Shown piece after piece: positions 23,999-35,287 of a DNA stretch of 64,000 nucleotides (its first letter is position 1; each line of letters starts with the position of its first letter). Made by a program: the position numbers and the translations under genes. The notes beneath the pieces are model-generated. The model made no database searches. It worked only from the letters and a program-made list of their open reading frames with translations, and was not told where the DNA came from. The DNA lies in NCBI RefSeq assembly GCF_003255815.1, contig NC_037668.1:11836040-11900039 (forward strand), read 5' to 3'. Source of the stretch: Theropithecus gelada (lineage: Eukaryota > Chordata > Mammalia > Primates > Cercopithecidae).

Positions 23999-24307
23999 TT
24001 ATGCTGCTGTTCTCTTAACTACTGTCGGGGGGGGAAGGGAGTCTAAAATCAGCTGTAACTGTCTATGTAGGGGAATCTGGTCTGGGTGCCTTGGCTTACA
24101 GGTTACCTTGTGCCATACCTTGGAAACAAGGGACCTGTCCAGGCTTCCTTCTGATGGCCAACCCACCTCTAATGCCGGCCAGTCTATTTCACACAAAGTT
24201 CTAAGTGTTCCTGGTGTCATAGTAACAACGTAATCTCCCTTAAATCCTTTCTTGAAATTTTTCAACATAGCTCCTAATGGGATGGGCTTACTTTGTGCCT
24301 GACCCAC
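23999..24307 (-). pseudogene. gag matrix fragment of the provirus
   Basis: A 102-codon frame starting MGQAQSKP. The Gly at position 2 is the myristoylation acceptor usual in gammaretroviral matrix proteins, and the MGQ..SKP start is typical of that group. The matrix targets Gag to the plasma membrane in a live virus. The frame ends in a stop and runs into purine-rich low-complexity sequence; no capsid major homology region or nucleocapsid zinc knuckle follows. It is a broken remnant. Confidence 0.82.
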
Positions 24308-24963
24308 GTCTCCTCAAGACAAAACACCATGTTCACACCACATGCACACTACAAAACAAAGAACAGGTAAAAAGGGCACACACACGGTTTTACAGTTGAT
24401 GCCAAACCAGAATCAAAACCAAAATCAGAGTATCAAGAAATCCAAGCCAGGTCAAAACCAAAACCAAAGTATCAAGCAATCCAAGTCAAGTCAAAAACAA
24501 AAACCAAAGTGTCAATACAGGTACACCATGGGTGATCAGGCCACGCTTCCGCTCAAATGGAGTGGGCAAGTTCCTAAGACCAGTCCTGTCATCCTGTCAA
24601 GCAATTCAAACCAAGTCAAAACCAAAACCAAAGTGCCGATAAAGGCACGCCGTGGGTGATTAGGCCACACTTCCACTCAAATGGAGTGGGCAAGTTCCAA
24701 AAACTAGTCTTACCAAGTTTTAGATGTCTGAACTCCAAGTGCCAGTTCCTTCCAGTGTTCAGCCACTGAGTTGATCCTCCATGGGGGCCTGCCACACACT
24801 GCTCTGGCGAGGTGTCCCACCGGGGCACCTACCTACCCGGGAGCGCTCTCAGGATCCGTGTCGATCCGAGTGGTTGGAGTCCCCCGCAGGGATGTTCCAC
24901 AGGGCAGCCTAAAGCCGCCTAAGGAGCTGCCTCGATGGTCCCATGGTCCCTTAATCACCTCGC
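24308..24963 (-). other. Proviral leader with a 124-bp tandem duplication
   Basis: Non-coding stretch between the primer site and the gag start. A unit containing CAAGTCAAAA, GGGTGAT and AAATGGAGTGGGCAAGTTCC occurs twice, at about 24476-24599 and 24600-24723, offset 124 bp, with scattered differences. An A/C-rich partial third unit with the same CAAAACCAAA phrase precedes it (24405-24475). No reading frame of interest. Confidence 0.75.
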
Positions 24964-24981
24964 TTCCCGGTCAGGCAACCA
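24964..24981 (-). other. Retroviral primer binding site, tRNA-Glu type
   Basis: On the + strand this reads TTCCCGGTCAGGCAACCA, which equals the 3' end of tRNA-Glu including CCA except for one base (C for G at the 13th position). It lies five bases inside the LTR edge, the normal spacing. Glu-tRNA priming is the defining trait of the HERV-E group. Confidence 0.85.
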
Positions 24982-24986
24982 AAAAA

Positions 24987-25464
24987 TGTAGCAGGACGAG
25001 CCGCAGACAAAATCCCTCAGACACCGAGATAGTGAAGGGAGTGGCTTTAATCAGCTGGGAGCATTGGCAGGCTAGCATCTTAAAATCCCAGCTAGTCAGG
25101 TGCTCCACTTCTGTCCCTTTTAAGGGCTTACAACTCTAAGGGGGTCCGCGTGAGAGGGTCATGATCGATTGAGCAAGCGGGGGTACGTGCGTGACAGGGC
25201 TGCAAGCACCGGTGGTCAGAGTGAAACAGAACAGAATGGGAGGTTTCACAATGTCTTTCCATACAATGTCTAGAATCTATAGATAACATCAGTTGTTAGG
25301 TCAGGGGTCGAATTTTAACTACCAGGCTTAGGTCAGGCAGGCCCAGGCCTGGTTTCAAGTCTGGTTCCTAGGCACCGGGCTACCTGCCTTTAGTTTCGCT
25401 TCTCTTTCCTTTTAGGAGTATAACACAATATAAAACAATATGAGAGGGTCTCTCTCTTCCCTCA
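24987..25464 (-). repeat. 5' LTR of the provirus (LTR2-type)
   Basis: 478 bp, bounded in its own orientation by TGAGGG and CTGCTACA. It carries a TTAAAAGG element in the TATA position and ATTAAA (complement at 25046-25051) as polyadenylation signal, then ends next to the primer binding site. Its U5-proximal 175 bp recur at 19745-19921. I recognise the sequence as LTR2-like, the LTR of HERV-E-related elements. Confidence 0.88.
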
Positions 25465-25639
25465 TTTCCAGAGCAAAGGACGGGTTTGTTTACTGTCCAG
25501 TATAATAAAGATAATGTCTCCCTTAAGGAAAATTTTCTTTAAAAAATATTTTAAAAATAGAAAAATGCCCAGGGCTCTTCTCATGTAATGGCAGGTTTCT
25601 ACTGGAACAGTACATTGCCAAGAATCACTAAGTTTTTTA

Positions 25640-26230
25640 AAAGCAGAAAAAAGAAAGAGGAAGTACTTGCTTTAGCAGATGTTAAATTAGTCATAAAGCT
25701 ATAATAGCTAAAACAATAATTGTGGTTCTGGCATAAGAAAAGATAGGTAAATCGATGAAATAGAAAGAATAGCTCAGAAGCAGATTCTAAAACACAGAAG
25801 TTAAAATATCATGAGGGAAGTGTTACAAATCAATGGTGAAAGGTTGAACTACTGGATAAATTGTGGCTATGAAAAACTAGTTGGATGTTTTGGGGAAAAA
25901 TCAATTTAGGAATTCACATGACACGTCAATATGCAATTCTGATGGATAAGAATTAAATATAGAGAAACACATCAAACCATTAGTAAATATAAAAGCAACG
26001 CCTGGATGAAAATCAAATCTCCAGGTAAGAAAGAACATTTCGAAATGGCTTGCAGAATTTTTAAATTATCATGTTTTTTGACTCGGCAATTTAACTAAAA
26101 GAATGCAAACATCATTTTTATGGATCTCAGACAATTGACTGGCTTGCTCATTGCTACATTTGCGGGTGGTAGAAAGTCAATAAATATGAATTTAAAAAGA
26201 AGTTGCACAAAAACTTAAAGGTGTACTTTC
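25640..26230 (+). mobile_element. L1M fragment, sense (ORF2 C-terminal part)
   Basis: A-rich sense sequence with 'agcagatgttaaattagtcataaagctataat' and 'attgtggttctggcataag' phrases, typical of old L1 ORF2. No open frame. Confidence 0.6.
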
Positions 26231-27639
26231 AGAAAGGATGTCATAGAGGTGCCATTTGTGTGAGTCAGTAGCCAACAGTCACCCTAGGCCTTGATATTTA
26301 AATGAAGTTCACCTGGGAATCCTAACCCTGTGGAATGTACATGGCCCTCCCTGTGATTTCTGTGAGTTTTGCCAGTTTTATTTTCTCACAGTTCTTTCTA
26401 TCTTGCTCAGGGCTCTGGTTCTGTTTCAAGCCCACTTGCATCTCACCTCTTTTAGCCTGTGTTGTCTTTTTGATTTGAACCAACGTACATGTGAAATTTA
26501 ACCCTTTTTCCTTACCATTCTATTTTTTCAAGACGAAACAAGACAAAGCAGAACAACAAAAACACCTCCCAAGCCATGTGAATGTGGATTTTTTACAACC
26601 ACACAAACTGACTCATTCAAAAATTAATATTAGACCTTCTCATACATAAAGGCCTTTTGTTCTCTTTCCCATGAAGAATTTCTCACTGACCACTTTTGTC
26701 CATGGGCTCTGGTATCCTGCTTTGTCACTTGACCTTCTCTCTCCACCTCAGGCATTTCCTGACATCTTATCAGTTCTGTGTTTTCAGGATTTGCTTTCCC
26801 ATGGACTATTTAGGGACAGTTAAAATACCCAAGGGGAAAAAAAATCAAGCTTTTAAAGAATTAAAATAAATTTTATTCACGATTCTTACTGAGGACTATA
26901 GACTGAGGCCCATAGCTCGGGAGGAGTCTTTTAGGGAGGTCTATCGGACTCCTTCCTCTAAAACAGTGTTTCAGCCCATTGGTAGGTAGGTGGTGGAGGT
27001 TGAGTATGTGCAAAATCACATCTAAGTTTGGGTGCAAGAGTACATTTGAATATAGTTTACTAAAGTACATTTGGTTATAGGTAGTGGAAGCATAATGACT
27101 AACCCCATGAGATGTTATCGTGTGTAAGAAAAAGCAAGGACTAGAGTCACTTAACTTTTAAGAAATACAGTGACTCAGGCAAGAGGCATGGGGGATCATG
27201 TGCTCTATCCGTTTTTGTCAAAGTATCTTTCTGGAAAGCTGCAGGCCTCACAGTCAGGGGCTTTGTAAAATTACCCTGGCAAGCAGAAACAGGCAAACAG
27301 GCTCCTTCCGTTTGCTACTTTGTCTCGCGGTATGCAGAACAATTCTGCTTTCTAACCCTCTCCATTCCTCCACCTTCTTTGCATTTCTAAAGCTTTGATA
27401 ACATCTAGACTACTGGAGGGACCATTAATTTGGCCTCAAGCTTTAACAGTACAGAAAATCGGTGGAGGTTTCCACATTTCAGACCTCCTTTTCTTTTACC
27501 CACCAAGATTTATAAGTAAAAGGAAGCAATATGGATACTCGTTTTCCCTCTGCTATGAAATATGCCTTTCCTCTTCCCTTACAAATGGCCACAGACAGTT
27601 TGGATTTTAAATATTTTTTTTCACCAAGCTACATTTGTA
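26231..27639. other. Intergenic, nothing recognised
   Basis: Unique-looking DNA after the L1M fragment. Short frames only. Confidence 0.5.
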
Positions 27640-28130
27640 AAAGTAAGAAAATTAAAAATGACCCAAATGATCATCAATAGAAGATACCAGGTTAATAAAT
27701 CATGATACAGTAGATTGAAGAATGTAATAGGTCCAGATGTTCTGAAATGGAAAGATGACCAAATCTGTTGTTAAGATACAACAACAACAACAACAAAATG
27801 TAAGTTAAAAAGCCGGTTGCCCGAAAGTATGTGTAATACGAAACCATTTGCAATGTCTGAATACATTATTGGTTGTCACAACTAGGTGGTAGTGGTGGTG
27901 AGGCTACTACTGGCCTCTAGTGGGCAGAGGTCAGGGTTGCTGCTAATCATTCCACAGTCCACAGGGCAGCTTTCCAAAGAATCTGCTGGCCCAAATACCA
28001 ACAGGTCTGAGATTAAGAAACCCTGTTCTAGATGAATATACACCAAACTCTTAACAGTGGTTATCTCCAAGAGTTGAATTACACTTTTCCTAAATTTTAA
28101 TCTTTTTGCATTTCTTGTAACGAGCTTATT
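27640..28130 (+). mobile_element. L1M 3' ORF2 fragment with an inserted MER20-like element
   Basis: 'aaaatgacccaaatgatcatcaatag' before and 'ctcttaacagtggttatctccaagagttg' after the MER20-like piece are L1M phrases in order, so the DNA transposon lies inside the L1M. An (ACA)n stretch is at 27779-27796. Confidence 0.55.
27868..28026 (+). mobile_element. MER20-like hAT DNA transposon fossil
   Basis: 'ggttgtcacaactaggtgg', 'ggcctctagtgggcagagg', 'gctgctaatcattccac' and the terminal 'gagattaagaaaccctg' follow the MER20 pattern. The 5' end is missing. Confidence 0.72.
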
Positions 28131-29531
28131 ATAATCAGGAAAAAAAATGTGAAAAACTATAAACAGTTGGAAGGGCTTGCACATAAAAAAAAAATTTCTA
28201 ATCAAATTACACAGAAGAGGAGCAGATAGGGAGAGAGCAGTGCCACAGAATCTAGGAGAGGAGAGACGTCCCCTCCCAGGGACACCCAGTTGGGAGAGAA
28301 CTCAAGTAAGAATCAGCCTTTCATTCAAACGGAGGAGTTTCCTCCTGAGAGCACACCTCACCGATAGCCAGTTCTTTCCTAGTCTCACGGGGCAGTGCTC
28401 TGTCTTCGGAGATTACAAGTGGTTGAAGGGGTAGAGAGGCCGGGTGTGGAAGCTTGTGCCCTGTCTGAACATCACACCTAGAGTCCAGGGGTTTGGAGAA
28501 TGTAACTGTTAGGTGTTTAATAGAACATAAAAGTACACGTGAAATAGAAGTCATAGCGCTATTTATTCTTCCACGGGGCAAATTTCCCTTTTTAATTTTT
28601 CTGTAGTTGTTTTGTTACACTGGAGTCTCTTGACCGCCATCTGGTGGACAGATTTCCATCACCCAATCGGATGGTCAGCCTTCCCCACAAACGTTTTAGT
28701 CACACTGTGTCACTGTCTGGCAGGATCATGTCTTGTCTTCAATTCCCCAGCACTTTGTGCAGTTGACACATTATGGGTAACCAGAGTCTGTTTGTTGAAG
28801 TAGTAAACATTGGTCCATTAGAAGCTGTGAGTGAATAGTGAAGTCATGTATGAACTGGCATTGGGAAGGAGGAACTGAAAACCAGGAATAAGCTGTCCTG
28901 ATTGCGAAGGGTGAGTGCAATGCCGGACTGAGGAATGAAACCAACTCCAGGCCAAAGAGCGTTGAAGATTCCCAACAGCCTCCCCAAGGACACACAGGGA
29001 GCCCAGTAGAATTTTCCTGGAGCCTACTGAACTTCTGCTCGGAGTGGACTCGGCCCTCTGCCCAGATGAGGTGCCATGAGGTACACAAAGGCTCTAATAT
29101 GTAATTTGACACTTCCCTGGGTAAAATAGAAAGTACAGTGGCCAGACCCCAAAGTAAACTTAGGTACTTCCTCTTTACCCCTTTTTTTCTGCTTTAAAAA
29201 AATCTCAGCGCTTCTTTCCTGCCTTTCAGCTCTGCTCCTCTCAATTCCGCAATAACACAAATCCCTGGTCTCCTAAGAGTGGGCCCCCGGAGAGTCTGCA
29301 AACTCATCACCTTCTAACGGGGACTGCTGTCACTGAGTGGTCCCAAGTGGGCACTAGAGGCCAGTGTTGCAATGTTTTCAGACTTTTCAAAAGAAACAGA
29401 AATCTTTATTATCTTGTGAAATCCCTTAATTTGGAGCCAATACTGGCTCCAATTACTTTTGAAACACTCCATGGGCCAAAAAGCACTTGTGTTTATGGCC
29501 AACAATTAGTAACCCATCAAAGAGGCTCCCT
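28131..29531. other. Unique intergenic DNA with CTCF-like motif
   Basis: About 1.4 kb with few recognisable repeats, holding the motif at 28634 and a weaker CTCF-like match near 29350-29363 (GCACTAGAGGCCAG). It could be a conserved regulatory block. Confidence 0.45.
28634..28647 (-). promoter_or_regulatory. Strong CTCF core-like motif
   Basis: On the - strand this reads CCACCAGATGGCGG, fitting every position of the CTCF core CCASYAGRKGGCRS. It lies in non-repetitive DNA about 33.7 kb upstream of PHGDH and points away from it. Binding is inferred. Confidence 0.6.
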
Positions 29532-29845
29532 GGACTGAGTGTGGTGGCTGATGCCTGTAATCCCAGCACCCTGGGAGGCCAAAGTAGGAGGATTACTTGA
29601 GCCCAGGACTTTGGTACCAGCCTGGGCAACATAGCAAGACCCCGTCTTTACAAAATTTAAAAAATTAGCTGGGTGTAGTGGCATGGCTCTGCAGTCCCAG
29701 CTACTTGGGAGGCTGAGGTGAGAGGATTGGTTAACCCAGAAGGTTGAGGCTTCAGTGAGCTGTATTCTTGGCACCGCACTCCAGTGTAAGTGATAGAATG
29801 AGACTCTGTCTCAAGAATTTAAAAAAGTAAAAAATTAAAAACAGA
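29532..29845 (+). mobile_element. AluJ-type element
   Basis: Diverged full-length Alu ending in an A-rich tail with T interruptions. Confidence 0.82.
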
Positions 29846-30888
29846 TTTCTAAGCTTCTTCCCAATGTTTCTGCCACACTGTGACTCTGACCTCTGCCCAC
29901 GTTTCTACATGGCTAATTTTTAAATCGGGTCAATTGCTGATCCTAGGTCAGCAGGAACCACAGGGTCAGGAGTGTTCTTTCTTTGAAGTTTCAGATTCAT
30001 CAGTTTATCTTTAGGAAAAAGAACGAAACTTCTCTTTAGGTAAGGTATCTACCAGAGCAGCCCCCACTCCCACCCGAAAGTCACCTGAATACAGCTATTT
30101 CCTGTGCTTCTTTCTGCTACAAATCTCTGCAGCATGTTTTGTTTTATGCATCAAAACTAGATCGACCTCTGCATTCTGATCATTTCCCCGTGGTGTTGTC
30201 TTTTTCCAAACTCTCTGTTTTCATTAACTTAAAAAGTCTATGATGCTCTCAAACTGATTAAACTCATTCCAATCAAGCACTACATGCTGAAGGTAGTGAA
30301 TCGCATTGCCAGTTGGGCTTTAAAAAGAACAGGTTTGAATGTACATCCTAATGTATTATATAATATATTGTGAATATGGGTTGTGTTGAATCTATAATTA
30401 TGAGGGATTTAATACATTGGGGTCTACATTCAACCCTGATATACACGTACTTATATATATGTAAAATGTTTGGCCCCTTAACTTAGCCTTGCTGACAGTT
30501 ATGGGAAAGTTTCTAGAGTTGTCAGACACAAGCTCCTATGAGAATCTGATCTAAGCAACTCAGCCTTCCCTCAAGAAAAAAACACTCATAAGCAAACAGT
30601 TTCCCAAAGTCTGTGCATAGACCCTTAGGCATACCTGGGCCCCAGGTAAGAACTCCTGTTATATCAGTGAGGGGCAAGGCAACTGCTCAGAGCCTGTAGG
30701 TCTCGTTTGATTTGAAGGTGGCTTGTTGACCATAAGCTCTTTCTCAGTACATCACACCTTCCAGTAGAACTGAACCAAAACTCTAAGATACCCTTTTTAT
30801 GCTCCCTTGGGAATTTAGGGCCCTTACCATGTATAGCTTCTCTGGGGTGGTTTCTGATGCTCATCAATTCTCTGATATCAACTGGGTA
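29846..30888. other. Intergenic, nothing recognised
   Basis: AT-rich around 30340-30470. No gene or identifiable repeat. Confidence 0.5.
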
Positions 30889-31576
30889 TGTTACCAGTGG
30901 AAGATATCCCGGTTATCAGTGGCAAATTCATATGTCTCTGCAGAAACCTCAATTCTTGCCTCCTCAGAAGAAAGAATTCAACTGAGGGGCATAAGGCAGG
31001 AAAAAGATTGAGGCAAGTTTCATTGTAGGAGTGGAAGTTCATTAAAAAGCTTTAGAGTAGGAAAGGAAAGAAAGTGCTTTTGGAAGAGATGCAAGTGGGC
31101 ACTGAGAAGGTCGAGTGCCCCGTTTAACAATCATCCTAGGACTTTATAGGCCAGCAAACTCTGGCGTCTTGCGCCCCCTTTCCATGATTCTTCCCTTAGG
31201 TTGGGTTGCCTGCATGCACAGTGCCCTCCTTACCCTTGGGAAGTGAGCACATGCAGTGTGTTTAGGAAGTTGTACGCATGCCCGTCTGAGGCTTTCTTCC
31301 TTTCTCCTGTGGAGTGCCCCCAGAAGGTCATACTCCACCATTTTGTCTCTTAATGCGCATGCCTGGGAAGTTGCCTCTCTTGGCGTCTGCAGTCAGTCAA
31401 CACTTTAGTGCAACGGTTGTGGACCATCAAGAAATGACCTCTCTCCAGAGGCTGGCTGCCAGTTTATTACTTAAAGAGACACCTGACATTCCTGGTGGGT
31501 GGAGGAGAGCCGTTTCCTGCCCCAGTCACACCTGTCTAACTACTTACAACAGATATCCAAAAATTGAATTATGACA
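30889..31576 (-). mobile_element. Solo LTR, ERV1 type (MER-like family not assigned)
   Basis: Possible LTR of about 690 bp with TG...CA ends. In - orientation it has a CTATAAAG TATA box (complement 31143-31148), a CCTCAGTTGAATTC phrase and a U5-like end (GAGGCAAGAATTGAGG), features I associate with class I MER LTRs. No internal region adjoins it. I did not find a convincing target duplication, so the edges are approximate. Confidence 0.6.
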
Positions 31577-31589
31577 CTATCTGGAGTTA

Positions 31590-32220
31590 GTGCAGATCCC
31601 ACAGATTAAGGGCTCAGTCCTATCAGACTTCCCTCACTTCAAATGTCAGTCTCATCTGGGCCAGGCCACCCATACTTCTGACCTACCAGCTATAAATCAT
31701 GGATTCCCAGGATCCCCTCCTCAAGTTCAATAATTGGCTAGAAGAGCTCACAGAACTCAGAAAAACAGTTTACTTACATTTAGTGACTTATTATAAAGGA
31801 TACAACTCAGGAACAGCCAAATGGAAGAGACGCAGAGGGCAAGGAATGGGGGGGATAGGATGAGGGTGGCACAGAGCTTCAGTGCCCTCTCTGGGTGTGT
31901 CACCTCCCAGCACCTAGTAGCTCTCTGAATCTGTTGTTCAAGAGTTTATAGAGCTCAAATCTGTATAATACCACTTCCTAGAGGTCAGAGGGTGGGGCTG
32001 AAAGTTCCAACCCTCCAATCACTTGGTCTTTTTAGTGACCATCCTGTTCTGAAGCTATCTAGGGACCCCATCTTAAGTTACCTTGTTAACACAAGCTTCA
32101 GTGTGATCTAACAGGGCTCATTATGAATAACAAAAGGTAATCCTATCATTCATGAAATTCAAAGCATTTTAGGAGCTCTGTGCCAAGAACCCAGGAAGAA
32201 GACCAAATACATTTTTAAAA
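31590..32220. mobile_element. Ancient LTR-like repeat, family unassigned
   Basis: The stretch holds phrases I have seen in common mammalian LTR fossils ('ggatacaactcaggaacagccaaatg', 'ggtggggctgaaagttccaaccctc', 'tcattatgaataacaaaag'). It resembles an ERVL or MaLR-class LTR but I cannot give the family. Confidence 0.5.
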
Positions 32221-32747
32221 TGATCTCACAGCTTCTCTGTGCTTACTAAGATCATAACTGATTACTCAGTGTTCCCACCTCTAACTTTTTGCTTGATTGC
32301 CATCTCCTCCATTCATCTGTATGTCTCTGTCTTCAACTGGATTAGGACTGGGCTTAGGGTCAGAACCAGGGTTCTTTTGGCATTGGTGATGGATCAACCA
32401 AGAGAAGGCTAAAACCTCCAAGCCTGATCATTCTATCAAGTTGGGACTGGCTCCAGTAGTAGGTAACACAACGATGTCCAGGGAGATGCAGGAAATAAAT
32501 AACCAGGCACGTGGGCAGTGCAGAACCCCCCAAAAGCCAGGCAGGATAGCAGGTGGCATTAGAGATGGCTAGAAGCAGGAACCTAGCCAGAGGACTGCAG
32601 TTCAGGGCCAGGACTTTAATCTCTAGAATTGGGAAGAGCAAGACAGGAAATAGAGTTTGAAGCCAGGAGTCAAAGTAGGAAATTGACACAAGGGAAAAGC
32701 GGGCACCCAGTTACCAATGTTGTGGTACAAGCATTGTATTTAAGATA
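32221..32747. other. Intergenic, nothing recognised
   Basis: Unique-looking sequence between an old LTR-like repeat and an Alu monomer; the 109-codon - frame at 32360-32689 has no known motif. Confidence 0.45.
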
Positions 32748-32890
32748 AGGATGGGCACGGTGCCAAATGCCTGTAACCCCAGCTACGTGGGAGGCTGAGG
32801 TAGGAAGATTGCTCGAGCCCAGGTGTTCAAAACTAGTCTGTGCAACACAGCGCAAACCCACCTCGATAAATGAATAAATACATAAGTAAA
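32748..32890 (+). mobile_element. Alu monomer (FLAM type)
   Basis: About 140 bp with GGGAGGCTGAGGTAGGAAG and CTCGAGCCCAGG, ending in an AAAT-rich tail. Confidence 0.75.
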
Positions 32891-34061
32891 ATTTAAAATA
32901 ACACAAGGAAATAATCCATAAACAAAGTACATCTAAGCTGAGCTAGCAGTAAGGTGGCTTGATCCGAAGTCAATGAGCTTTGACCCTATAGTTCTTAACA
33001 CACTTCTTAGGGATCAATTCATCTCTGAATCAAGATGAGCTGAACCTGCAAGTGGGGACCAAATGGATCTAGTAGGGGGTTTTAGAGGTCTTCAGGTGGT
33101 AGAGAGCCAGGTGGGAAACAAGAGGGATGCCATCAGCATCCTCATCTTTGGTAATATTTTAAATAACAATTAATATGAGAAGTCAGCGCTGAACATTTCC
33201 TGGGCCAGAGGCAGATAGTCTAGGGATATTTTCTTGTTTACCTTAAAGCAAGTAGAAAGACAACAGAGTATGGTGGTTATAACTGAATTTGGAGCCAGGC
33301 TGCCTGGATTCGAATCTCATCACTGCTATGAGGTCAGCTGCCTAAAATTGGCTTTTTAAATCTCTTTAAATTGTCTTTAAATCTCTGTATTACTCATTTA
33401 GAGATTGAATATAATTTATATTATGTTATGGATGCTAATAATAGAACACACCTCCTAGGGTTCTTAGGAGTAATGAATAAATTCTGTAGAAGTGCTTGTG
33501 ACAATGCTTGGAATATAATAAACACTATATGTTGAAATATAAATGGTGATTGAAAACATTTTATGATTCAGGCCACCTCAATATGAATCCTGAGTCTCAA
33601 GTGAAATCTCTGTGGACAAGGAGGTAGTAAGGAAATTGTCCAGAATGGAATAGTGCTAGAGCGCCAAGAGGTGATAACCACAAGACTCAGGCTCCTGTTG
33701 AGACTTGGCCCTAATATAGTTGAGTCTTGCTTTTCTGGAATTCAAAAGTGTGCCCAAGAGTGAAGAATTACAGTCAATACATCAATGGGTAGAATCAACT
33801 GTCTAGGAAAATTCATAAGGTAATGGAATTAATGCTATTTATCTCACGCAGTACAATCCACTTGGACCTGCCACATTTTAGACCTGCAAAAAAGAAACAC
33901 CAGATTTATCCAAATACCATTTAATCCCACTTGATCTCAGTATCTCCAGGTCTAGAACAATGTTCAGTTCCTGTTTGTATTCCCTGTCAATAAGAAAAGG
34001 ACTTTGATTCAATGATTCTGTGTTAAATAGCATGTTGTTAAACAGAATAGCATTGGATTTG
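32891..34061. other. Intergenic, one MIR only
   Basis: Apart from the MIR at 33258, no gene or clear repeat is seen. Confidence 0.5.
33258..33530 (+). repeat. MIR, nearly full length
   Basis: 'gtatggtggttataactgaatttggagccaggctgcctggattcgaatctc' is a clear tRNA-derived MIR head with the box B-like GGTTCGAATC descendant, and 'gacaatgcttggaatataataaac' its tail. Confidence 0.8.
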
Positions 34062-34470
34062 GTATTAGTCAAGGTTCTCCAGAGAAGCAGAACCAATAAG
34101 ATGTGAATATATACATATAGAAAGAGATTATTATAAGGAATTGCTCATGTGATTATAGAGACTGGCAAGTCCAAAATCTGCAGAGTGGCTGACAAGGTAG
34201 AGACCCAGGAGAGCCGGTGGTACAGATGAAGCTGGAAGGCAGTGTGCTGGGGAATTCTTGCTTGCTCAGGGAGGCCAGCCTTTGTGTTCTATTTGGCTTC
34301 AACTGATTGGATGAGGCTCATCCACATTACAGAGGGCAATGCGCTTACTCAAAAATTCACAGATGTAAATGTTAATCTTATCCATAAACACACTCCAGGT
34401 TTTAAATGTTAATCTCATCCAATAACATCCTCCAAGTTAACACAAAGAATGAACCATCACAGACTCTAAG
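34062..34470. mobile_element. Ancient interspersed repeat opening with 'gtattagtcaaggttctcc'
   Basis: This common primate repeat starts with TTAGTCAAGGTTCTCCAGAG and continues with AGAACCAATAAGATG and CAACTGATTGGATGAGGC phrases and a final ACCATCACAG. Likely an old LTR. Family not assigned. Confidence 0.5.
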
Positions 34471-34557
34471 TCCCCTTTAAGATCAAAAATAATCTATTGT
34501 TCTTATACCCTTATTTTGAAGGAAAATAAACACGTTTAGTATCTTTCCACTGTTCTT

Positions 34558-34722
34558 TCCTATTTTATTTTAGAGATAGGGGTCTCACTCTGTTGTCCAG
34601 GCTATAGTACCATGGCATGATCAAAGCTCACTGTAGCCTCAAACTCCTCGGCTCGAGTGATCCTCCTGCCTTAGCCTCTCAAGTAGCTGGGGTTACAAGT
34701 GCACACCACTGTGCCTGCCTCC
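34558..34722 (-). mobile_element. Alu monomer (FLAM/AluJ type)
   Basis: Antisense, from TTTTAGAGATAGGGGTCTC to GTGCCTGCC. Confidence 0.75.
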
Positions 34723-34972
34723 ACTGTTCTTTTCTAACATATGCTTTTAGTGTATTTGTGTTGGAAAAAATGGGTATTGTTTGGGAAAGAACAATAAATT
34801 CTTCCAGCAAAAGCAATTTTAATTATAAAAGTAACGGTGGTACTAAAGGAGACGGTGCAACAGTAAGGTGGAAAGACATGAGTCTTGTATTACCTCATGG
34901 AGTAGGGCTGCCTACCAACTTAAGACTGCTTGTGGCGAGATCACTGTATGTGTAAGAAAAAATCTTCAATTT

Positions 34973-35287
34973 TATTATTATTATCTATTTATTTATTTAT
35001 TTGTTTTGAGACAGAGTCTCGCTCTATCGCCTTGGCTGGAGTGCAGTGGTGCAATCTTGGCTCACTGCAAGCTCCACCTCCCGGGTTCACGCCATTCTCC
35101 TGCCTCAGCCTCCTGAGTAGCTGGGACTACAGGCGCCCACCACCATGCCTGGCTAATTTTTTGTATTTTTAGTAGAGACAGGGTTTCACTGTGTTAGCCA
35201 GGATGGTCTCGATCTCCTGACCTTGTGATCCACCCACCTCGGTCTCCCAAAGTGCTGGGATTACAGGCGTGAGCCACCGTGCCTGAC
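34973..35287 (-). mobile_element. AluY-type element
   Basis: Antisense, TTTA-repeat tail, body close to AluY (GCAAGCTCCACCTCCCGGG). Confidence 0.9.

Larger units (their letters stand above)
19745..25464 (-). mobile_element. Defective mosaic class I endogenous retrovirus with LTR2 (HERV-E/Harlequin-type) LTRs
   Basis: A - strand provirus of about 5.7 kb. In transcription order it has a full 5' LTR (25464-24987), a tRNA-Glu-like primer binding site, a leader with a tandem duplication, a gag matrix start, a purine-rich then AT-rich block, an envelope-like piece, a pol RNase H piece, a second envelope, and a truncated 3' LTR (about 19921-19745). Capsid, protease, most of reverse transcriptase and integrase are not recognisable. 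The flanking 4-mers are TATC and TTTC on the + strand, a possible target duplication with one mismatch. Stops and frameshifts run through every coding piece, so it is dead. LTR type and primer site point to HERV-E relatives; the scrambled interior recalls the Harlequin mosaic family, but I cannot confirm the family by alignment. Confidence 0.88.

Noticed and set aside
31160..31185. CTCF-like GGGGGCGC in the solo LTR
   Set aside because: The right half fits but the left CCASY half does not; too weak to list as a site.
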